From NCBI GenBank assembly GCA_013286365.1, contig JABDFY010000010.1, positions 1-60,685 of the forward strand: DNA of 60,685 bases, written 5' to 3'. Both the position numbers and the translations under genes were made by a program. Shown one piece after another: positions 55,691 to 60,685 of the stretch (the stretch's first letter is position 1; each line of letters starts with the position of its first letter). This stretch comes from Alphaproteobacteria bacterium. Its GTDB lineage: Bacteria > Pseudomonadota > Alphaproteobacteria > UBA9219. Under the pieces are notes generated by a model. The model saw nothing but the letters and a program-made list of their open reading frames with translations. It did no database searches and was not told the DNA's origin.

Positions 55691-55916
55691 GATACCTACG
55701 TCCGCTGCTATGCTTCACAACGATAACATTGGTTTCTTCTCCTCCGCCTTTTGTCCAAAATGAGTATGTGCCGTCATCAATATATCCAATGGCTTTATCC
55801 TCAGACAACTGCCACTGGCTACCATCAGGGTTAATGCCCCCGATGTTCTGGATGCGTTCATGCCTATTTTGGCGATCACTCTTATTTATACACTTAATTT
55901 CTACGCGTTGTGTCAT
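55629..55916 (-). CDS. DUF3892 family protein
   Basis: 95 residues that match the family end to end: 'VEIKCINKSDRQNRHERIQNIGG', 'WQLSEDKAIGYIDDGTYSFWTKGGGEE', 'VIVVKHSSGRRYLKTEADTTTKDNLLSLPECP'. DUF3892 proteins are small, common on mobile DNA and of unknown function. A strong AGAAGGAG lies before the ATG. Confidence 0.85.
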   Translation of the reverse strand: MTQRVEIKCINKSDRQNRHERIQNIGGINPDGSQWQLSEDKAIGYIDDGTYSFWTKGGGEETNVIVVKHSSGRRYLKTEADTTTKDNLLSLPECP

Positions 55917-55935
55917 AACGTCTCCTTCTTCGCCC

Positions 55936-56220
55936 CTATGGAGCGAAATTAAAAGAACCGTATTGACTACCTGTGCTTATTTGATTCAAAGTGGAATCAC
56001 TTACTAAAGCCGTCCGCATACGGTTCGTTGCCCTGCGGATGTACGGGAGCCGGGGTTCGCGCCCCGGCTTTTCCGTATTTATATCGAGCGAGTCGGACTC
56101 CAACATTAAACCTCGATTCGATGCAAGTATTTCATTTATTATTTTCTTGATTTCCCGCTCCTCAATCATTTTTACAACATTATCCATTTCCCATAGTTTA
56201 TCCGTAATGCCAGACGCCAT
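55936..56220 (-). CDS. Small hypothetical protein
   Basis: 94 residues. The first part, 'MASGITDKLWEMDNVVKMIEE', resembles the start of short unannotated alphaproteobacterial proteins. The later part crosses a GC-rich hairpin (56048-56069) and has no recognisable pattern, so the true gene may be shorter or broken. Confidence 0.4.
   Translation of the reverse strand: MASGITDKLWEMDNVVKMIEEREIKKIINEILASNRGLMLESDSLDINTEKPGREPRLPYIRRATNRMRTALVSDSTLNQISTGSQYGSFNFAP
56048..56072 (+). terminator. GC-rich hairpin, possible terminator
   Basis: AGCCGGGG and CCCCGGCT form an 8-bp stem around TTCGCG, followed by TTT on the plus strand. It lies within a predicted minus-strand gene, so either that gene or the terminator reading is wrong. 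Confidence 0.4.
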
Positions 56221-56286
56221 GGCAAAACTGAGACACTACCGAGATTGCGAAGGTAAAATCGAAACCAGTCAAGAAAGGAAAGCCCA

Positions 56287-56433
56287 ATGGGTGACTATAC
56301 GCCAACCGATCATCAGCTTTTGGATATGATTAACGAAAGACTCAAAAAGGCTAACGAACACCTCGAATGGATTAAAAATATTTTGATCCTTTTTGCAACA
56401 GTTTTGGGTATTTACCTTTGGGATCACAAATAA
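56287..56433 (+). CDS. Small membrane protein (48 residues)
   Basis: It starts at ATG 56287 behind AGGAAAG (spacing about 5-8). The sequence has a polar helical N terminus (MGDYTPTDHQLLDMINERLK), a positively charged turn and one hydrophobic helix (NILILFATVLGIYLW), ending in DHK. The layout of a helix plus single membrane segment is common among small phage- and element-borne proteins. No family is assigned. Confidence 0.6.
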   Translation: MGDYTPTDHQLLDMINERLKKANEHLEWIKNILILFATVLGIYLWDHK

Positions 56434-56482
56434 GCATGGGTTTACGAAGTATATAATTGCCGGAAAACATTCGGCATGAAAG

Positions 56483-56836
56483 CTACTGATGATCTATTTC
56501 GATCTTCTGATTAGGATCAGTGCGAAACTTTGGTCGTTTAAGCTGTGGATCATTAGGGGCTAGGCAGTAGAAGTAAAGTTCCGCTTCTCCGCAGCCACCG
56601 TGAAGTGCGCACTCGCTAGCTTGAATGTGGTCGAGCAACATTTCCTGTTCTTTCGACTCGCAGAATGTATTCGCTTCTTGCAGTGCTTGACCCTTTGCAG
56701 ATGCAGGTCCACCAAAGGGAACGCGGGTCGAGATAGTATATGTATCGGGCCCAACCTTGATCGGGCCAGTATCGGTGCAGCTAACTACGGCAGCAAGACT
56801 CAACAGGATTAGCAGGAATTTTGGCGACGTTCGCAT
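56483..56836 (-). CDS. Small lipoprotein
   Basis: 117 residues with lipobox AVVSC (Cys20). The body has 'GPDTYTISTRVPFGGPASAKGQALQEAN' and 'CALHGGCGEAELYFYCLAPNDPQLKRPKFRTDPN', a combination I recall from unannotated alphaproteobacterial lipoproteins; several Cys may form disulphides. GGAGAGGG lies before the start. It is next to the integrase gene and could be element cargo. Confidence 0.6.
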   Translation of the reverse strand: MRTSPKFLLILLSLAAVVSCTDTGPIKVGPDTYTISTRVPFGGPASAKGQALQEANTFCESKEQEMLLDHIQASECALHGGCGEAELYFYCLAPNDPQLKRPKFRTDPNQKIEIDHQ

Positions 56837-56854
56837 CTGGACCCTCTCCCGAAA

Positions 56855-56880
56855 CGGCTAATGCATTCTAGCCGAATTTT
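56855..56880 (-). terminator. Possible terminator of the integrase gene
   Basis: CGGCTA and TAGCCG form a six-base stem around an eight-base loop about 25 bases after the integrase stop. A short T-run follows on the minus strand (TTTC) and a slightly longer one (TTTT) on the plus strand. Weak. Confidence 0.35.
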
Positions 56881-56899
56881 CACTCGGTGCATATCACCT

Positions 56900-58081
56900 T
56901 TATTTTTCTTTACGCAAGCTATCCAAATAATTCGCCCACCACTGCATCATCTTACGGCGCTCGGGAAGATATTGAGCGTGATTATAAGCCGCCCGTACTT
57001 TGTTGAGTTCGACATGTGCAAGTTGACGTTCAATAACATCTGGCGCGAACCCATTTTCATTGAGGATGGTGCTGGCGGTGGCGCGAAAGCCGTGGCCAGT
57101 AGCCTTGAAGCGATAGCCCATGTCGTATAACGCATAGAGGATAGTGTTCTCGCTCATGCAGCCAATTGGTTTGTGCTGATTGGGAAAGACATATTGGCGA
57201 TTGCCAGTATGATTTCGTAATTCTTTCAGCACTTCGATTGCTTGTTTAGACAAGGGCACAATATGCATACCACGCATCTTCATACGTTCTGGAGGAATAC
57301 GCCATTCCGCTTTATCAAAATTGATTTCTGCCCACTCTGCACCGCGCAGTTCGCCAGTGCGCACAAATGTAAGGAGTAGAAACTTTAAAGCTAACTTTGT
57401 CTGCAGCCTACCGCTGAAAGCATCTAACTTTTGAAAGTATTCCGGCAGTTCATCTGCCTTAAAATGTGCCATGTGTTTTCGGACGGGCGTTTTAAGTGCG
57501 CCGCGTAAATCTGTCACGGGATTGCGGTCGGCACGACCTGTAGCGATTGCATAACTAAAGATTTGCCCAGTTAATTGCATAACGCGTTGTGCCATATCCA
57601 AGGCACCAGACTTTTCAACTATCTTCACTGCAGAAAGCAACTCAGGTGCAGCAATTTCAGTAATCGGACGATTGCCAAGCTTGGGAAACATATGATTTTC
57701 AAGACGTTTCAGTGCAGACTCAGCATAGCCTGGTGTCCATTTATGTTTACGTTCCTTGTGCCATTCCCTCGCTACAGCTTCATATGTGTTTTCGCTTTTA
57801 AGTAGGGCAATACGTTTGGCTTCTTGCTTTGTTTGCATGGGGTCATTACCAGCTGCGATGACCTTACGGGCTTGGCCGCGACGATCTCTTGCTTCAGACA
57901 GGCTGACCTCTGGATAAACACCTAAAGCCAACAGTTTTTCCTTACCCATGAAGCGATATTTGAAGCGCCAGTAGCGGGAACCGTTGGGATGTATCAGCAC
58001 AAAAAGGCCATCGCCGTCATGTAATTTATACGGTTTAGCTTTGGGTTTGGCGTTGCGGACGGCGGTGTCAGTCAGTGACAT
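56900..58081 (-). CDS. P4-type tyrosine integrase
   Basis: 393 residues from ATG 58081, the usual length of P4-like integrases; upstream in-frame codons to 58195 lie over repeated GGGGTACA boxes and are probably not translated. The N-terminal DUF4102 domain is 'SLTDTAVRNAKPKAKPYKLHDGDGLFVLI'. The catalytic set is visible: Arg246 (TGELRGAEW), His330 and Arg333 (HGFRAT), His356 (QLAHV) and the Tyr nucleophile, probably Tyr366 (AYNHAQYL). It integrates the element into the 3' end of the adjacent tRNA-Leu and can also excise it. There is no clear Shine-Dalgarno. Confidence 0.9.
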   Translation of the reverse strand: MSLTDTAVRNAKPKAKPYKLHDGDGLFVLIHPNGSRYWRFKYRFMGKEKLLALGVYPEVSLSEARDRRGQARKVIAAGNDPMQTKQEAKRIALLKSENTYEAVAREWHKERKHKWTPGYAESALKRLENHMFPKLGNRPITEIAAPELLSAVKIVEKSGALDMAQRVMQLTGQIFSYAIATGRADRNPVTDLRGALKTPVRKHMAHFKADELPEYFQKLDAFSGRLQTKLALKFLLLTFVRTGELRGAEWAEINFDKAEWRIPPERMKMRGMHIVPLSKQAIEVLKELRNHTGNRQYVFPNQHKPIGCMSENTILYALYDMGYRFKATGHGFRATASTILNENGFAPDVIERQLAHVELNKVRAAYNHAQYLPERRKMMQWWANYLDSLRKEK

Positions 58082-58084
58082 GGG

Positions 58085-58235
58085 GGTACATCGGGGTACA
58101 AAATATACATAATCTAACGGTATAAAAATGTGAGTCCAAGTTTTGGTAAGTTCGAGTCCGTTCTCACATGCAAGGGTACAAATTTTGCTCCCCAAATTTA
58201 TACCCCGATTTGTACCCCAATGTACCCCCGGATGT
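58085..58235. promoter_or_regulatory. GGGGTACA boxes upstream of the integrase (arm-type sites)
   Basis: GGGGGTACATCGGGGTACA starts at 58083. Farther on, TATACCCC, TGTACCCCAA and TGTACCCCC lie in sequence at 58200-58230. The direct and inverted boxes fit tyrosine-recombinase arm sites. They also overlap the presumed integrase promoter, so the integrase may regulate itself. Confidence 0.55.
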
Positions 58236-58333
58236 CAATGGAAGGGGGTGGATCTTAGTAGACGCTAATTTCTACTTAAGTGCATGTTTTAATTATAAAA
58301 AATAGACATCACTGGACGTCAGTAGAAACTAAG

Positions 58334-58352
58334 TTGGTGCGGCCAAGAAGAC
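58334..58352 (+). repeat. Attachment core at tRNA-Leu
   Basis: TTGGTGCGGCCAAGAAGAC is the reverse complement of the tRNA-Leu 3' end including CCA. Its partner with one base missing is at 46881-46898. The element between them is about 11.5 kb. Confidence 0.7.
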
Positions 58353-58421
58353 TCGAACTTCCAAGAGGTTTCCCCCACTAGCACCTCAAGCTAGCGCGTC
58401 TACCAGTTCCGCCATGGCCGC
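58335..58421 (-). tRNA. tRNA-Leu(GAG)
   Basis: Read on the minus strand, acceptor GCGGCCA pairs with TGGCCGC and is followed by ACCA. The anticodon stem CTAGC/GCTAG encloses TTGAGGT (anticodon GAG). A long variable arm, as in type II tRNAs, and T-loop TTCGAGT are present. It is 87 bases with CCA encoded. Its 3' end faces the integrase. Confidence 0.95.
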
Positions 58422-58540
58422 GTATGTTATTACCGTCCCGCTTGGCGCTTAAAATGGGAGCCTGCGAGGGGTAACACTGGAAAGAGAGGCTTTAGCAGAT
58501 TAGATTAAGCTTAATCAAGACCAGACATTCTTTGGTGAAC

Positions 58541-59224
58541 ATGAAGCAAGACCTACATTACAAAGGCACTGCCACACCCCCTTATGAGCCTGAATGGCGG
58601 GTCTCGCAGGAACTTATTCCTTATCCAGACGCGCTTAGCGTCATGGAAACACGTGTGACTGAAATTGAGAAAGGTGCAGCGCCCAACTTACTCTGGTTGC
58701 TGGAACATCCGCCACTTTATACAGCGGGTACGAGCGCAAAAGCCCATGATCTTATCGAACCCGGCCGTCTTCCTGTATTTTCGAGCGGTCGTGGCGGGCA
58801 ATACACTTATCACGGACCCGGTCAACGTGTGGTCTATGTCGTTAGCGATTTGCGTGGCGAGAAAGATGTGCGTTGTCATGTCAATCGGCTTGAGCAGTGG
58901 ATTATTGAAGTATTGAAAGAATTTGGAATTATCGGCGAGCGCCGTGCAGGTCGTGTTGGAATTTGGGTGTCGCACTCCGGGAAGGAAGAAAAAATTGCAG
59001 CCATCGGCGTACGAGTGCGACGTTGGATAGCGTATCATGGGCTTGCCTTAAATGTTAATCCCGACTTGTCGCATTACAACGGCATAGTCCCATGTGGTTT
59101 GGCACAATTCGGTGTGACCTCGATCCACAAACTTGGCATCGAGGCGTTAATGGCAGAAGTGGATAATGCATTCAGAAAAAATTGGGCTGTCATTCAGAGG
59201 CCACGCGAACAATCAGCGGCCTAA
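58541..59224 (+). CDS. lipB: Octanoyl-[acyl-carrier-protein]:protein octanoyltransferase
   Basis: Moves the octanoyl group from ACP to lipoyl domains, the first step of lipoate synthesis. The protein has 227 residues from ATG 58541. Motifs are 'EHPPLYTAGTSAKAHDL', 'RGGQYTYHGPGQRVVYVVSDL' and 'RRAGRVGIWV', the catalytic Lys151 in EEKIAAIGVRV, and Cys185 in VPCGLAQFGVTSIHKLG. Length and motifs fit fully. It lies just outside the tRNA-Leu element. No lipA is in the window. Confidence 0.92.
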   Translation: MKQDLHYKGTATPPYEPEWRVSQELIPYPDALSVMETRVTEIEKGAAPNLLWLLEHPPLYTAGTSAKAHDLIEPGRLPVFSSGRGGQYTYHGPGQRVVYVVSDLRGEKDVRCHVNRLEQWIIEVLKEFGIIGERRAGRVGIWVSHSGKEEKIAAIGVRVRRWIAYHGLALNVNPDLSHYNGIVPCGLAQFGVTSIHKLGIEALMAEVDNAFRKNWAVIQRPREQSAA

Positions 59225-59263
59225 TTTAGATCACAACATTCCACGCCTTTGACCCACACCCCT

Positions 59264-60397
59264 TTAGGCGGTCAACAGTTCTTTCAAGGACCGTTGTGGC
59301 CGAGGCCCAAAGTGACTAATCACTTCTGCCGCAGCGAGAGCGCCTAGGCGCCCGCATTCAGCAAGGGATTTCTTGCGCGTCATGCCAAATAGAAAACCGG
59401 CGGCGAATAAATCACCGGCGCCCGTGGTATCGACAACGCGATGTACCGGCTCGGCCTTTATCTCGACGGTTTCCTTGCCTTTGGCAATGATGGCACCCTT
59501 TTCACTACGCGTCGTAACCGCGATTTTGCAATATTGGCGCGCGGCGGCCATGGCTTTATCGAGATCTTGGGTCTCAAAAAGGGCTAATAATTCACCCTGG
59601 TTGGCAAATAGGATATCAACTTCATCCTTAACTAAATCGAGAAAGGCTTTGCGGTGGCGATCGACACAGAACACATCTGATAGCGATAAAGCCAACAGAT
59701 GCCCAGCCTGGTGAACAATTTTGGCCGCTTCGCGAAAGGCTTTTTGCGCCTCAGGCGGATCGAAAAGATAACCTTCCAGATATGTAACCTCAGAAGCTTG
59801 GATAACTTCAGGCTGAATGTCGTTCACGGAAAATTCAACAGCCGCGCCAAGGTAAGTGCTCATGCTGCGTTGGGCGTCCGGTGTAACTAAAATTAAACAA
59901 CGCCCGGTGGGAGAACTTCTCTCCCACTTTTCGTGTGCCATAAGCCGATGTTCATTGTCATCACCGCGTAGCTGCTCATGCAGTGCGTGCTCTTGGCTTG
60001 ACACTGGTTCACAAGAACTTTTGCCATCGCTTTGTGCGTTACGCACATGCGTGCGACGCTCGGCCAAAGGTGATGTGGCAAAGTGCACGCCAAGCGCATG
60101 CATATCGTGACGAAATATGGCGCCAAGTTGGTCGGCTTTTACCTTGCCCATATAGGCCGGGTTTCCGCCGAAGGAAGCGATGCCAGCGACAGTATTAGCG
60201 GCGGCACCACCTGAAATTTCAACGGCAGGGCCGATTACATCATAAAGATGCCCGGCTCGATCGGCATCGATTAAAGTCATAGCCCCTTTAGCAATTCCAT
60301 TTGCCTGGAGAAAATCGTCGGTACAGTTGGCGATTACATCGACAAGGGCGTTGCCAATAGCGCAAACATCAAAAGAGGAGGAGTGGGTTTTCTGCAT
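59264..60397 (-). CDS. Adenosine kinase (PfkB family) with internal insertion
   Basis: 377 residues, about 47 longer than the usual alphaproteobacterial adenosine kinase (roughly 330). PfkB motifs are present: 'VCAIGNALVDVIA', 'ISGGAAANTVAGIASFGG', 'PTGRCLILVTPDAQRSM' and the catalytic DTTGAGDLFAAGFLFG. It phosphorylates adenosine, or a related nucleoside or sugar. Residues 113-160, between 'FATSPLA' and 'SPTGRCLILVTPD', are an extra polar stretch (RRTHVRNAQSDGKSS...) with no counterpart in the family. Its DNA (59918-60061) holds palindromes. The frame is kept, so the protein may still fold around it. Confidence 0.8.
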   Translation of the reverse strand: MQKTHSSSFDVCAIGNALVDVIANCTDDFLQANGIAKGAMTLIDADRAGHLYDVIGPAVEISGGAAANTVAGIASFGGNPAYMGKVKADQLGAIFRHDMHALGVHFATSPLAERRTHVRNAQSDGKSSCEPVSSQEHALHEQLRGDDNEHRLMAHEKWERSSPTGRCLILVTPDAQRSMSTYLGAAVEFSVNDIQPEVIQASEVTYLEGYLFDPPEAQKAFREAAKIVHQAGHLLALSLSDVFCVDRHRKAFLDLVKDEVDILFANQGELLALFETQDLDKAMAAARQYCKIAVTTRSEKGAIIAKGKETVEIKAEPVHRVVDTTGAGDLFAAGFLFGMTRKKSLAECGRLGALAAAEVISHFGPRPQRSLKELLTA

Positions 60398-60634
60398 TCA
60401 ACCACGAAGAACAGAGGCCAAGATAAAAGTTACAGTAAACATTAACGACAGATTGTAGCACAGCTTTAAGCCAAATATTGCCTAATTCCTGAAAGAAACT
60501 AAAGCCTTTATATTTAAGCCCTAGGGGTCAGAAATATTTTGTATTTATCGGTCGCAGGAATGCCTTGCCTTTCGGGCGTAGGCCATGTTAACCAACCAAT
60601 ACAAGCCCTTTACTGTACAATTTCGGGAGAGCAA

Positions 60635-60685
60635 TGATGTTTTTAAAGCCATCCGCGACCAAAGAAAATTCCGATCAAGCCGGCA
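60635..60685 (+). CDS. Start of a gene cut by the window edge
   Basis: ATG ATG at 60635 opens MMFLKPSATKENSDQAG and runs off the end. GGGAG lies five bases upstream. Only 17 residues are visible, so no product can be named. Confidence 0.4.

Overview
This window looks like chromosomal DNA of a Gram-negative alphaproteobacterium of moderate GC. The main reason is the run DUF3576 lipoprotein - leuS - lptE - holA on one strand. A signal-peptide porin ending in Phe, LptE, lipB, an ArgE-type deacetylase, adenosine kinase and the C-terminal sorting signal of one exported protein fit this. I cannot name the genus from the sequence.

Layout. (1) About 28% of the window (1-16945) is one open reading frame, cut off at the left edge. 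It encodes an enormous repeat protein: glycine-rich repeats, then about eight YadA-head-like modules, then a peptidase_S74 self-cleaving chaperone and a C-terminal membrane anchor. (2) 17153-33192 is mostly housekeeping: acyl-CoA synthetase, MetF-like protein, argE, WD40 protein, CobW GTPase, holA, lptE, leuS, DUF3576 lipoprotein, porin, YggS, an orphan OmpR-type regulator and a DUF882 lipoprotein. (3) 33300-37453 is a tRNA-Lys(CTT) gene followed by three tandem units of 1.2-1.5 kb. Each unit begins with related sequence and is bounded by copies of the tRNA 3' end; there is no integrase. Cargo: an exported protein plus a broken higA, a SAM methyltransferase, and a protein with a 2-oxoglutarate-oxygenase-like residue pattern. 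(4) 37520-46775 is accessory-looking: an exported protein with a PEP-CTERM-like tail, two prepilin-like proteins around a membrane protein, an EamA transporter, DUF1993, a GNAT remnant, an SNase-like membrane protein and unknowns. (5) About 46881-58352 is an integrative mobilizable element at tRNA-Leu(GAG). It carries a P4-type integrase, AlpA-like regulator, MobC-like protein and short relaxase, and as cargo a HEPN-type protein, a TIGR04141/DUF6119-type protein, a trypsin-like protease, a zeta-type toxin with a small partner, a DUF3892 protein and several small proteins. (6) 58541 to the right edge returns to core genes: lipB, adenosine kinase with an unusual insertion, and the first codons of another gene.

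How it fits together. Two tRNA genes act as integration points in different ways. tRNA-Leu holds one complete mobilizable element whose putative ends share TTGGTGCG(G)CCAAGAAGAC and flanking GTACCCC motifs. tRNA-Lys holds a stack of tiny units that share only an end sequence and presumably depend on an integrase elsewhere. The strongest candidates for something undescribed are the tRNA-Lys cassette array, the HEPN + TIGR04141 pair, and the giant self-processing surface protein with a membrane-anchored chaperone.
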